Below, in pieces: positions 1-10,608 of a stretch of 64,000 nucleotides of DNA. A program made the position numbers and the translations under genes. Numbering within the stretch: position 1 is the stretch's first letter; each line of letters opens with the position of its first letter. This stretch comes from Alcanivorax sp. (GTDB lineage Bacteria > Pseudomonadota > Gammaproteobacteria > Pseudomonadales > Alcanivoracaceae), in contig NZ_NVWY01000009.1 in the NCBI RefSeq assembly GCF_002733835.1, forward strand, positions 1 through 64,000. The letters run 5' to 3'. Below the pieces are notes generated by a model, which did not search any database, had not been told where the DNA came from, and was given only the letters and a program-made list of their open reading frames with translations.

Positions 1-1001
1 CGCATGCGCTCGGCGGCTTCACCGTTATGAATCAAATCATCCGCCATCCGCACACCTTCCGCCAGTGTGCGGGTCACCCCGGACACATGGATCGCCGCGC
101 CGGCGTTCAGGGCCACCATGTCCGCGGCCTTGGCCGACACCGGCCCGGTGCGCTTGCCGAACGCATCCCGGATCAGCGCCAGCGACGCCTCGGGATCGGT
201 CACGTCCAGCCCCACCAGGGAATCTGACTCGATGCCCACGTCTTCCGGTGTGATCTGGAACTCCCGTACTTCACCATCCCGGAATTCCGCCACATGCGTG
301 CGCCCCGCCAGAGTGATCTCGTCCAGGCCATCATGGCCATGCACCACCATCACGTGCTCCGCGCCCAGGCGTCCCATGACTTCGGCCATGGGCCGGCAAA
401 GCCGGTCGGAGAAGACGCCGACCACCAGCCTCTGGACGGAGGCGGGATTGGTCATCGGGCCGAGAATATTGAACAGTGTGCGCATGCCCAGCTCCTTGCG
501 CGGGCCGATGGCGTATTTCATGGCGCTGTGATGGCCGGGAGCGAACATGAACCCCACTCCCACCGCGTCCACGCACTGGGCCACCTGCTCCGGGGTCAGG
601 TCAAGATCGATACCGGCGGCCTCCAGCAAGTCCGCGGAGCCGCTTTTGGAACTGACCGAGCGGCCACCGTGCTTGGCCACCCGGCAGCCGGCGGCGGCGG
701 CGACGAAGGCGCTGGCGGAGGATACATTGAACAGATTGGCACCATCACCGCCGGTACCGACGATATCCACCAGATGGCGGCGGTTCTCGATGGTCACCGG
801 TTTCACCAGCTCGCGCATCACCATGGCGGCACCGGTGATCTCGTCCAGGGATTCGCTCTTCATCCGCAACCCCACCAGGAAACCGCCGATCTGAGCGTCG
901 GTGGCACCGCCGGTCATGATCTGGCGCATTACTTCCCGCATTTCCTCGGTGGACAGATCGATATGCTCCACCACCCGCGCCAGCGCGTCCTGAATGTTCA
1001 T
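1..1001 (-). CDS. trpD: Anthranilate phosphoribosyltransferase TrpD (3' end cut by window edge)
   Basis: TrpD transfers phosphoribose from PRPP to anthranilate in the cytosol, the second step of tryptophan synthesis. The minus-strand frame is open from the ATG at 1001 to the window edge, giving 333 residues; the family is usually about 340-350, so only the last few residues are missing. Family motifs seen in translation include the glycine-rich PRPP/anthranilate segment DIVGTGGDG, the following [14 protein letters not shown] stretch, [15 protein letters not shown], and NILGPMTNP. The start lies 2 nt after the trpG stop, so it is the third gene of a trpE-trpG-trpD operon. Very confident on identity; the C-terminus is not visible. 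Confidence 0.96.
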   Translation of the reverse strand, partial: MNIQDALARVVEHIDLSTEEMREVMRQIMTGGATDAQIGGFLVGLRMKSESLDEITGAAMVMRELVKPVTIENRRHLVDIVGTGGDGANLFNVSSASAFVAAAAGCRVAKHGGRSVSSKSGSADLLEAAGIDLDLTPEQVAQCVDAVGVGFMFAPGHHSAMKYAIGPRKELGMRTLFNILGPMTNPASVQRLVVGVFSDRLCRPMAEVMGRLGAEHVMVVHGHDGLDEITLAGRTHVAEFRDGEVREFQITPEDVGIESDSLVGLDVTDPEASLALIRDAFGKRTGPVSAKAADMVALNAGAAIHVSGVTRTLAEGVRMADDLIHNGEAAERM

Positions 1002-1003
1002 TG

Positions 1004-1594
1004 TTATTGCCCCCCGTGCTCGAGAAAGTTCTTCAACATGGCGTGGCCATGCTCGGTCAGAATCGACTCTGGATGGAACTGCACCCCTTCCAGGGGCAGC
1101 TCTTTATGGCGCATGCCCATGATCTCTTCCATTTCGCCCTGCTCATTCTCGGTCCAGGCGGTGATTTCAAAACATTCGGGCAGTGTCTCCCGGGCCACCA
1201 CCAGGGAATGATAGCGAGTGGCGGTGAACGGGCTCGGCAGGCCGGCGAACACCCCCTGGCCGGTATGGTGCACCGACGAGGTCTTGCCGTGCATCACTTG
1301 CCCGGCACGCACCACCTCTCCACCGAACGCCTGCCCCAGGGACTGATGTCCCAGACAGACGCCGAGAATCGGCAGCTTGCCGGCGAAATGGCGAATCGCC
1401 TCCACGGAAATACCGGCCTCGTTGGGCGAGCAGGGCCCCGGCGAGATCATCAGCCGGTCGGCGCCCACCGCCTCCATGCCGGCCAGATCAATCTTGTCAT
1501 TACGATGCACCAGCACCTCGGCCCCCAGTTCCTGCAGGTACTGGACCAGGTTATAGGTGAAGCTGTCATAGTTATCGATCATCAAGACCCGCAT
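1004..1594 (-). CDS. trpG: Anthranilate synthase glutamine amidotransferase subunit TrpG
   Basis: A class I glutamine amidotransferase of 196 aa that supplies ammonia to TrpE for anthranilate formation. The nucleophile Cys80 sits in [12 protein letters not shown], and the catalytic His-Glu pair is in the late HPES motif. The oxyanion segment [11 protein letters not shown] is also typical. The start ATG overlaps the trpE stop by one base (TGATG), which implies translational coupling, and the stop is 2 nt from the trpD start. Some bacteria share this subunit with PabB for folate synthesis; the trpE-trpD context makes tryptophan synthesis the main role, but dual use cannot be excluded. Confidence 0.97.
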   Translation of the reverse strand: MRVLMIDNYDSFTYNLVQYLQELGAEVLVHRNDKIDLAGMEAVGADRLMISPGPCSPNEAGISVEAIRHFAGKLPILGVCLGHQSLGQAFGGEVVRAGQVMHGKTSSVHHTGQGVFAGLPSPFTATRYHSLVVARETLPECFEITAWTENEQGEMEEIMGMRHKELPLEGVQFHPESILTEHGHAMLKNFLEHGGQ

Positions 1595-3084
1595 CAGCGT
1601 TCCCCCTCGTCCAGATTAAGCCCGCCCAGGGCCATGTTCACCGCGCGGAATACGGCACGGGCCTTGTTCATGGTCTCTTTCCATTCCAGATCGGGCTGGG
1701 AATCCGCCACCACGCCGCCGCCGGCCTGCACGTAAAGCCGGCCGTCCTTGACCACCGCGGTGCGGATGGCGATCGCCATGTCCATGTCGCCATCGAAGCC
1801 GATATAGCCCACGGCGCCGCCGTAGACACCGCGCTTGGTGGGTTCCAGTTCGTCGATGATTTCCATGGCGCGGATCTTCGGCGCGCCGCTCAGGGTGCCG
1901 GCGGGGAAAGTGGCCCGCAGCACGTCCAGCGGCCCCAGTTCCGGGCGCAGTTTGCCTTCCACATTGGAGACGATATGCATCACGTGGGAATAGCGCTCCA
2001 CCGCCATTTTCTCGGTCAGCTTCACCTCCCCTGGCTTGGCCACCCGGCCGACATCGTTGCGGCCCAGATCGATCAGCATCAGGTGTTCGGCCAGTTCCTT
2101 CGGATCCGCCAGCAGTTCCTCTTCCAATTCCCGGTCCCGCTCCGGAGTTTCCCCCCGTTTGCGGGTACCCGCGATGGGCCGCACGGTGACGGTATCGCCC
2201 TCGACCCGGGTGAGAATCTCCGGCGAGGAGCCGGCGATGTGAAAATCTTCCAGGTCCAGATAGAACATGTACGGGGAAGGGTTGAGATAGCGCAAAGCGC
2301 GATAAAGATCCATGGCCGGTGCCGGGAATTCACAGCTCATGCGCTGCGCTGGCACCACCTGCATCACATCTCCCGCCAGGATGTATTCACGAATCGTTTC
2401 CACCGCCTGGCCATGCCGGTCGCGGGGAAACTCAGAGACGAAATCCTCTTCTCCCACCGGTTCGCCATAGCGATGGTGGCCGGGCTCGGACAACGGCGCC
2501 CGCAGCTTCGCCTCCAGCTCGTCCAGACGGCGCAGCGCCCGGCCTTCGGCGTGGCTGTCCGCCGGGTCCACCTGCACGATCAGGAACAGGCTGCCGCGCA
2601 GGTTATCGAACACCACCACTTCCTCGGAGCGCATCAGCAGGATATCCGGTACGCCGAGCACATCCTCCCCCGGCGCCGGCCCCAGACGCGGCTCGAAGTA
2701 GCGCACGCTGTCGTAGCCGAAGTAGCCCACCAGACCACCGTTGAAACGGGGCAGACCGGGGATCTCCGGGGTGTTGTATTCCTGCCGGTAGGCCTCGATC
2801 CAGGCGATCGGATCCGGCACGTCCAACTGGCGCTCGCCGTCGGCATCGGTAATCAGAATGCGCTGGCCGTGGATGCGGATCACCTCCGCCGCTGGCAGGC
2901 CGATCATGGAATAGCGCCCCCAGCGCTCCCCGCCCTGCACGGATTCGAACAGGTAGCTGTAGGGCCCGGCGGCCAGTTTGCGATAGGCGGACAGCGGCGT
3001 GTCCAGATCCGCCAGCACTTCGCGTACCACCGGTACGCGGGTGTAACCCTGGCGGGCATACTCATCCAGATTTCGTGGTGACAT
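1594..3084 (-). CDS. trpE: Anthranilate synthase component I TrpE
   Basis: This 496-aa chorismate-using enzyme makes anthranilate from chorismate with ammonia from TrpG. The N-terminal domain carries LFES (residues 45-48), matching the LLES-type tryptophan feedback site, so allosteric inhibition by Trp is expected. The C-terminal chorismate-binding domain shows [25 protein letters not shown], the [16 protein letters not shown] stretch and the terminal [13 protein letters not shown]. It is the first gene of the operon. A leader peptide ending in Trp-Arg-Trp lies about 95 nt upstream, suggesting attenuation in addition to feedback inhibition. Confidence 0.97.
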   Translation of the reverse strand: MSPRNLDEYARQGYTRVPVVREVLADLDTPLSAYRKLAAGPYSYLFESVQGGERWGRYSMIGLPAAEVIRIHGQRILITDADGERQLDVPDPIAWIEAYRQEYNTPEIPGLPRFNGGLVGYFGYDSVRYFEPRLGPAPGEDVLGVPDILLMRSEEVVVFDNLRGSLFLIVQVDPADSHAEGRALRRLDELEAKLRAPLSEPGHHRYGEPVGEEDFVSEFPRDRHGQAVETIREYILAGDVMQVVPAQRMSCEFPAPAMDLYRALRYLNPSPYMFYLDLEDFHIAGSSPEILTRVEGDTVTVRPIAGTRKRGETPERDRELEEELLADPKELAEHLMLIDLGRNDVGRVAKPGEVKLTEKMAVERYSHVMHIVSNVEGKLRPELGPLDVLRATFPAGTLSGAPKIRAMEIIDELEPTKRGVYGGAVGYIGFDGDMDMAIAIRTAVVKDGRLYVQAGGGVVADSQPDLEWKETMNKARAVFRAVNMALGGLNLDEGER

Positions 3085-3179
3085 GGTGGTCCCCGATCTT
3101 GATACAGACGACAGATTGTAGACGGAAATAAAACGCGAGGGGTGCCGCTATCGGCAGTAGAAGCGGCAAGCGAAGAGCG

Positions 3180-3242
3180 TCACCATCGCCAGGCGGCGAC
3201 GGAACGGGGCAGGAACTTGATTTGGAGGTCGGTGCGGCTCAC
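3180..3242 (-). CDS. trpL: trp leader peptide (20 aa, ends Trp-Arg-Trp)
   Basis: A 21-codon frame starts at GTG 3242 behind a clear Shine-Dalgarno AAGGA (3249-3253, 6-nt spacer) and ends with TGG CGA TGG TGA. Two tryptophan codons flanking one arginine codon directly before the stop is the classic arrangement of a trp attenuator leader. It lies between a plausible promoter (3276-3304) and trpE. Downstream, three short segments of the TGCCG/CGGCA type (about 3139-3168) can form alternative hairpins. The last one is followed within about 9 nt by a T-rich run, so the terminator is weaker than textbook cases. The peptide itself is probably non-functional; its translation would report Trp-tRNA supply. 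Confidence 0.75.
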   Translation of the reverse strand: MSRTDLQIKFLPRSVAAWRW

Positions 3243-3275
3243 CGGCTTTCCTTCGGCTTTTTGTATTGAGACCGG

Positions 3276-3304
3276 ATTCTAGGACGTGCTGGGCCGGGGC
3301 GCAA
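3276..3304 (-). promoter_or_regulatory. Candidate sigma70 promoter for trp leader and trpEGD
   Basis: On the minus strand a TTGCGC box (3299-3304) is separated by 17 bp from TAGAAT (3276-3281). The predicted transcription start near 3268-3270 is about 26 nt before the leader GTG at 3242, the right geometry for a short attenuator leader. The -35 box matches consensus only in its first half, so strength is uncertain. Confidence 0.5.
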
Positions 3305-3331
3305 CACGCCCTGGCGAATAGCGTGCCCGCC

Positions 3332-3411
3332 CTACTTCACCTGCTGTTTGCCCAGCTTGCGGGCCAGGGTGCGGCGATGCATGCCGAGCCGGCGCGCGGT
3401 TTCTGTAGGTT
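3332..3411 (-). pseudogene. Tail fragment of a RegA/PrrA/RoxR-type response regulator
   Basis: The last 24 or so codons before the TAG at 3332-3334 read TETARRLGMHRRTLARKLGK followed by QQVK. This is the Fis-type helix-turn-helix end of RegA/PrrA/ActR/RoxR response regulators, in which SETARRLxMHRRTLQRKL is typical. No receiver domain or upstream part of the gene is present. The frame is joined near 3405-3411 to a different reading frame that encodes the start of a TolC-like protein. It is a non-functional gene remnant, most simply left by a deletion that fused two genes. Confidence 0.7.
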
Positions 3412-3635
3412 TGGTTGATTTCCGAATGGCGGTGGCTGGCATCGATGGTCGGCAGCAGCGCGGCCCGCCCCTGTACCAGCGTTTCCTGATCCGCTTCCCA
3501 GGTCTGGCGGGCGGCGCGCCAGGTGCCGTCGTAGCTCCAGGCTGCGTTGGCGACTTCAGTAAGGTCAGCGGCCTGAACGGCACTGGCCAGTGAGGTAAGA
3601 AGAAGAACTAGGGGCGTTGCCGGGCTACGCTTCAT
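3400..3635 (-). pseudogene. 5' remnant of a TolC/OpmH-type outer membrane efflux gene
   Basis: An ATG at 3635 begins a signal peptide (MKRSPATPLVLLLTSLASAV then QAADL) followed by about 50 residues with the TolC-type start: DLTEVANAAW, then ETLVQGRAALLPTIDAS. After NQTY the homology stops and the frame runs into the response-regulator fragment in another frame. A full TolC is about 430-480 aa, so over 85% is missing. In Pseudomonas aeruginosa the tolC-like opmH gene sits divergently next to thiC, which is exactly this position, so the remnant marks the ancestral locus. A functional TolC, if present, must lie elsewhere in the genome. Confidence 0.75.
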
Positions 3636-3754
3636 TCTGGTGCACTCTTTTTGTGTGTCTGGTTAATCATTATGGTACTGGCAAGTACAGAAAATTAACA
3701 CCGCCTGTTTGGGCCAGTTCCGCGGTTGTTCGGCTGTTGGGCGCTGGCGTATAG

Positions 3755-6298
<2,544 letters not shown>

Positions 6299-6302
<4 letters not shown>

Positions 6303-6757
6303 GCCGCCGCGAGCGTTACCGGCTGGATTTTCGTGCGCTGATGACCCAGTGCGAGGAAAACTATGCGCGCCTGTTGCCCTTAATGAAGGCGTTGGGTGAG
6401 CGAGACAGCATGGCGGTGGACGTGGGACATGACCAGCATCCCCATACCCTGCAGATGCGTGTGCTGGAGCGTTCTCCCTACACCACCACGGTGCGTCTGG
6501 AAGATCAGGAATTGCTGGAAGCCTTGCCAGCGTCTCGGCTCACCGTGCGCATGTACCACGATGCGCGGCTGGCGGAAGTCACCGAAGCGCGTCCTTTCCG
6601 GCGGGTTAACGCCCGCTACGCCTACCCTAACCGCAACATGCATCAGCGCGACGAGAAGGTGCAGTGGAACCGGTTTCTGGCAGAGTGGCTGCGCCACCTC
6701 CATGACCACGGCCGCGACAGTGGCCAGGCCTGGCGCCAACAGGTCACTGGCAGTTGA
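6299..6757 (+). CDS. DUF1249 family protein
   Basis: A 152-aa protein starting at GTG 6299, which overlaps the nudF stop by 4 nt (GTGA). It matches the DUF1249 family found next to nudF and cpdA in many gammaproteobacteria. Recognisable parts are the N-terminal YxLDFRALMTQCEENYARL, the central VRMYHDARLAEV and the C-terminal QRDEKVQWNRFLAEWL. It has no signal peptide or membrane segment and is presumably cytosolic. The function of the family is unknown; the operon position suggests a housekeeping role tied to nucleotide metabolism, but that is inference. Confidence 0.88.
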
Positions 6758-6994
6758 GCAGATGGCGCTGTGAGTGCGTGGGTGCCTGCCACTCCCCGGA
6801 TACAGAAGCAACCCGCTCTGCGGTTTCTTCGTAGAGAAATGGTAACCAATTCCAGCTCTTGGATCTGTTTCCTAGAAAAGTGCCATCATCTTGGTTATAA
6901 GTGACGTTGAGGGCGGCCTTGCGGTACTGGGGAGTACAAGGAAGGGCCGTCAACGAGATATGGGACCATAATAACGGTTACGGGAGCGGGGATC

Positions 6995-7801
6995 TTGACG
7001 CAGCAGTTGCAGCCCCTTCGAGTCGTGCAGTTGTCAGACTGTCATTTGTTTGCCGATCCACAAGGCAAGCTGCTGGGTTTGAATACCCAGTTCAGTCTGG
7101 ACAAGGTGCTGGAGCTGATTCGCAAGGAACAACCCAATCCGGATTTGATTCTGGCCACCGGGGACCTGTCCCAGGATGCCTCCTACGAATCCTACGAGCG
7201 CCTGGATCGCGCTCTGTCCGGTTTCGATGTGCCGATTTACTGGCTTGAAGGCAATCACGACAAGCCTGCGCCCATGTTGCAGGCGCTGGCAGCCCACCGC
7301 GAAAAAATGAGTCCGTGCGTGCTGAATGTGGGCAACTGGACCATTGTCATGCTGGACTCCACCATTCCCGGCGAAGTGCCCGGCGAGCTATTCGACGAAG
7401 ACCTGAAATTTCTCGACACCGCCCTGCGGGATGCCATCGGTGAGCACCTGATGGTATGTCTGCACCATCACCCGGTCCCGATGGAATGCACCTGGCTGGA
7501 TACCCAGGTGGTAGGTAGCGCAGACAAGTTTTTTGAGGTCATCGACCGCCATGAGCGCATGCGAGCCATTATCTGGGGGCATGTGCACCAGGAGTATGAC
7601 GCGCACCGTAACGGGGTACGGATGATGGCGGTGCCCAGCACCTGCGTGCAGTTCAAGCCCAAGAGCGAAGACTTTGCGGTTGACGATGCCAATCCCGGTT
7701 ACCGTTGGCTGGATTTGCACCCGGATGGCCAGATCGACACGGGGGTGAGCCGGGTGGAAGGCATCACCTTCGAGGTGGATTTCACGGTCAAGGGCTACTG
7801 A
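6995..7801 (+). CDS. cpdA: 3',5'-cyclic-AMP phosphodiesterase CpdA
   Basis: A 268-aa metallophosphoesterase that hydrolyses cAMP and so tunes CRP-type regulation. The dimetal motifs appear in order: SDCHL (about residues 14-18), ATGDLSQD, EGNHD, LHHHP and GHVHQ. The start is TTG 6995 with a GGGAGCGGG Shine-Dalgarno about 8 nt upstream; no better start is nearby. A 237-bp gap separates it from the DUF1249 gene, so it may have its own promoter. The neighbours nudF, yqiA and parE match the Pseudomonas and Enterobacteria cluster. Confidence 0.95.
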   Translation: MTQQLQPLRVVQLSDCHLFADPQGKLLGLNTQFSLDKVLELIRKEQPNPDLILATGDLSQDASYESYERLDRALSGFDVPIYWLEGNHDKPAPMLQALAAHREKMSPCVLNVGNWTIVMLDSTIPGEVPGELFDEDLKFLDTALRDAIGEHLMVCLHHHPVPMECTWLDTQVVGSADKFFEVIDRHERMRAIIWGHVHQEYDAHRNGVRMMAVPSTCVQFKPKSEDFAVDDANPGYRWLDLHPDGQIDTGVSRVEGITFEVDFTVKGY

Positions 7802-7890
7802 ATCAGTTGATAGTTGAAAGTTGATAGTGGACAGTTTGCGGAGTCGTTGATGTTGTTTCGCTGTCAACGTTCAACTGTCTACTCTCAACG
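7802..7890. repeat. Intergenic repeat with inverted TTGATAG/TCAACTGTC arms
   Basis: Between cpdA and yqiA there is a run of related short units (AGTTGATAGTTGAAAGTTGA, then TAGTGGACAGTT) followed by their inverse (GTCAACGTTCAACTGTCTAC). The unit AGTTGATAGTGGACAGTT recurs in inverted form at 53803-53830, next to the palindrome at 53726-53775. It seems to be part of the same dispersed intergenic repeat family. It could fold into a hairpin; no function is known to me. Confidence 0.6.
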
Positions 7891-7899
7891 GGTTTTACC

Positions 7900-8490
7900 A
7901 TGGCTGTCCCCGAAACGTCTCTTCTCTATATCCACGGCTTCAATAGCTCCCCGGCTTCCCACAAGGCGGGGTTGTTGCGCTCGGTGTTCGAGCAGGCCGG
8001 TTGCCCGGAGCGGCTGATCGTGCCGGCGCTGCCGCCATCACCAAGGCTGGCCATGGCGGAGCTGGATGCGGCCATTGCCGGCGCCGGGCCGGTGGCGCTG
8101 CTGGGCTCGTCGCTGGGCGGTTTTTATGCCACCTGGCTGGCGGAACACCACGATCTGAAGGCCGCAATCGTAAATCCTGCGGTCAGACCGTGGCGACTAC
8201 TGGACAAATACACAGGTATCCAGCATAACTACCATACCGGCGAGGCCTACCAGTTCGATCCGGTCTGGCTGGAGCAGTTACGGCACTACGAAGTGGCAGA
8301 GATCACCCAGCCGGAAAGCCTGCTGTTGCTGACCCAAACCGGTGACGAAACCCTTAACTGGGAAGACGGCTGGGACTATTACGGTGACTGTCACCGCTAT
8401 TGTGGCTTGGGTGGCAGCCACGGCTTTGATAACTTTGACGCCTTCATACCGCTGATGCTGCGGTTTTGTGGGATTGAAATACACGCCTGA
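7900..8490 (+). CDS. yqiA: YqiA-type alpha/beta-hydrolase (esterase)
   Basis: A 196-aa small alpha/beta-hydrolase of the UPF0227/YqiA family. LLYIHGFNSSPASHKA opens the fold and GSSLGGFYA carries the nucleophile Ser. The late GGSHGFDNF supplies the catalytic His. Family members hydrolyse short acyl esters in vitro; the physiological substrate is unknown. Placement between cpdA and parE is conserved in gammaproteobacteria. A repeat-rich gap of 98 bp separates it from cpdA. Confidence 0.92.
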   Translation: MAVPETSLLYIHGFNSSPASHKAGLLRSVFEQAGCPERLIVPALPPSPRLAMAELDAAIAGAGPVALLGSSLGGFYATWLAEHHDLKAAIVNPAVRPWRLLDKYTGIQHNYHTGEAYQFDPVWLEQLRHYEVAEITQPESLLLLTQTGDETLNWEDGWDYYGDCHRYCGLGGSHGFDNFDAFIPLMLRFCGIEIHA

Positions 8491-8498
8491 TGCCCGAG

Positions 8499-8542
8499 GC
8501 CAGATGCCGGCCGTGTGATACATCATGCGCCCGGCATCTGGC
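8499..8542. repeat. Palindromic intergenic repeat (GGCATCTGGC family)
   Basis: Perfect 12-bp inverted arms GCCAGATGCCGG (8499-8510) and CCGGCATCTGGC (8531-8542) around a 20-nt loop, between yqiA and parE. The same GGCATCTGGCGTC word occurs at 47763-47775, and the related arms at 10462-10589 share GGCATCAGGCGTCC. This makes it a dispersed REP-like family in this genome. Confidence 0.65.
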
Positions 8543-8571
8543 GTCCTGCGTCTGGTGCTTCTGGAAAATCT

Positions 8572-10458
8572 ATGGCCAATAACTATACGTCCGAAAATAT
8601 TGAAGTGTTGTCGGGCCTGGACCCGGTGCGTAAGCGCCCGGGCATGTACACCGATACCTCCCGCCCCAACCATCTTGCCCAGGAAGTCATCGATAACTCG
8701 GTGGATGAAGCACTGGCCGGCCATGCCAAGTCGATCAAGGTCACCCTGCTCAAGGATGGCGGCGTGGAAGTGGAAGACGATGGCCGCGGCATGCCCGTGG
8801 ACATGCATCCGGTACAGAAAAAACCGGGTGTGGAAGTGATCCTGTCTACCCTGCACTCCGGGGGCAAGTTCTCCAATAACAACTACCAGTTTAGCGGCGG
8901 CCTGCACGGCGTTGGCGTGTCCGTGGTGAACGCGCTGTCCACCAAACTGGAGATTCTGGTCAAGCGCGATGGTCAGCTGCACCGCATGGAATTCGGTGAT
9001 GGCGAAAAGCGCAGCGATCTGGAAGTGATCGATACGGTTGGCAAGCGCAACACCGGCACCACCTTGCGCTTCTGGCCCGACGCCAAGTATTTCGATTCGC
9101 CGAAAATGTCGGTGACTCGCCTCAAGCACCTGTTGCGGGCCAAGGCGGTACTTTGCCCGGGCCTGCTGGTGACGCTGGATAACCAGCTCACCGGCGAGAG
9201 CGACGCCTGGCAATTCGATGATGGCCTGATCGAATACCTGCTGGAATCCAGCCGCGGCTGGGAGCGCGTACCGCAGGAGCCGTTCAACGGTTCCATGAGT
9301 GCGGAAACCGAGGCGGTGGACTGGGCGGTGACCTGGCTCCCGGAAGGCGGCGAGCTGATTCAGGAAGCCTATGTGAACCTGATCCCCACGGCCCAGGGCG
9401 GCACCCATGTGAATGGCCTGCGTTCCGGCTTGTTGGATGCCATGCGCGAGTTCTGTGAGTTTCGTAATCTTCTGCCCCGTGGGGTCAAGCTGACCCCGGA
9501 AGATATCTGGGACCGGGCAGCCTTCGTGCTCAGCGTGAAAATGCAGGATCCACAATTTGCCGGGCAAACCAAGGAACGGTTGAGTTCCCGCCAGACCGCA
9601 GCTTTTGTGTCTGGTGTAGTGAAGGATGCGTTCTCCCTGTGGCTGAACCAGCACACCGATGAAGCCGAAAAACTGGCGGACCTGTGCATCAATAACGCCC
9701 AGAAGCGTTTGCGCGCAGCCAAGAAAGTCACCCGGAAAAAAGTCACCAGCGGCCCGGCCTTGCCCGGCAAGCTGGCGGACTGCACCAGCGATGATCCGTC
9801 CCAGAGTGAAATTTTTCTGGTGGAAGGGGATTCGGCGGGTGGCAGCGCCAAGCAGGCCCGCGATCGGGTGTATCAGGCGATCATGCCCCTGCGCGGCAAG
9901 ATCATGAATACCTGGGAAGTGGATTCCAGCGAGGTGCTGGGTAGCCAGGAAATTCACGATATCGCCGTGGCCCTGGGCATCGAGCCCGGCAGCGATGATC
10001 TTGGCGGCCTGCGTTATGGCAAGGTCTGCATTCTTGCCGATGCGGACTCAGATGGTCTGCATATCGCCACGTTAATCTGTGCCTTGTTTCTGCGCCACTT
10101 CCCTGCACTGGTCAAAAGCGGCCATGTGTTCGTGGCCATGCCGCCGCTGTATCGCATCGATGTGGGCAAGGAAGTGTATTACGCCCTGGACAAGGAAGAG
10201 CGCGATGGCGTGCTGGACCGCATCAAGGCGGAGAAAAAACGCGGCAAGGTGAACGTGACCCGCTTCAAGGGGTTGGGTGAGATGAATCCGCTGCAATTGC
10301 GCGAAACCACCATGGCCCGCGACACCCGCCGCCTGGTGCGTCTGGATGTTTCCACCGATGACGGCACTCACCAGCTGATGGATATGCTGCTCAGCAAAAA
10401 GCGCGCATCCGACCGCAAGGGCTGGCTGGAAGAAAAAGGGAATCTGGCGGAAGTATAA
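8572..10458 (+). CDS. parE: DNA topoisomerase IV subunit B ParE
   Basis: ParE is the ATPase subunit of topoisomerase IV, which decatenates daughter chromosomes. The protein is 628 aa (E. coli ParE is 630). The GHKL ATPase domain shows EVIDNSVDEALAGH (catalytic Glu38, Asn42) and GGLHGVGVSVVNALS. The TOPRIM domain shows EGDSAGGSAKQARDR and DADSDGLHIATL. The start is ATG 8572; an upstream in-frame ATG at 8515 lies inside the palindromic repeat and is unlikely. parC follows after a 150-bp repeat-containing gap. Confidence 0.98.
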   Translation: MANNYTSENIEVLSGLDPVRKRPGMYTDTSRPNHLAQEVIDNSVDEALAGHAKSIKVTLLKDGGVEVEDDGRGMPVDMHPVQKKPGVEVILSTLHSGGKFSNNNYQFSGGLHGVGVSVVNALSTKLEILVKRDGQLHRMEFGDGEKRSDLEVIDTVGKRNTGTTLRFWPDAKYFDSPKMSVTRLKHLLRAKAVLCPGLLVTLDNQLTGESDAWQFDDGLIEYLLESSRGWERVPQEPFNGSMSAETEAVDWAVTWLPEGGELIQEAYVNLIPTAQGGTHVNGLRSGLLDAMREFCEFRNLLPRGVKLTPEDIWDRAAFVLSVKMQDPQFAGQTKERLSSRQTAAFVSGVVKDAFSLWLNQHTDEAEKLADLCINNAQKRLRAAKKVTRKKVTSGPALPGKLADCTSDDPSQSEIFLVEGDSAGGSAKQARDRVYQAIMPLRGKIMNTWEVDSSEVLGSQEIHDIAVALGIEPGSDDLGGLRYGKVCILADADSDGLHIATLICALFLRHFPALVKSGHVFVAMPPLYRIDVGKEVYYALDKEERDGVLDRIKAEKKRGKVNVTRFKGLGEMNPLQLRETTMARDTRRLVRLDVSTDDGTHQLMDMLLSKKRASDRKGWLEEKGNLAEV

Positions 10459-10461
10459 GGG

Positions 10462-10589
10462 TGCCGGACGCCGGATGCCGGAAGCCCGACGAAAACTAAC
10501 AAGACAAGACGACGCCTGAAAAGTCTCAGCCACACGCTTGCCGTTTGTTCGGCAATAAGCATTCGGCTTCAGGCATCAGGCGTCCAGCA
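10462..10589. repeat. Long imperfect inverted repeat between parE and parC
   Basis: Arms at 10462-10486 and 10565-10589 match in 22 of 25 positions when inverted. The right arm has GGCTTCAGGCATCAGGCGTC; the left has the complementary GACGCCGGATGCCGGAAGCC. The 78-nt interior shows no gene. It belongs with the 8499-8542 and 47759-47786 copies of the GGCATC/GACGCC repeat family. It fills nearly all of the gap between the two topoisomerase genes. Confidence 0.65.
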
Positions 10590-10608
10590 TACGAGCTAGC
10601 GAGTACCT

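Noticed and set aside
6744-6953. 69-codon minus-strand frame before cpdA
   Set aside because: The Trp/Asn-rich stretch near NRSKSWNWLPFLYEE looked like a small gene, but it lacks a Shine-Dalgarno and overlaps the DUF1249 end; evidence too weak.
8278-9957. 559-codon minus-strand open frame opposite yqiA/parE
   Set aside because: It covers two unrelated genes in antisense and has no family signature; a compositional shadow.
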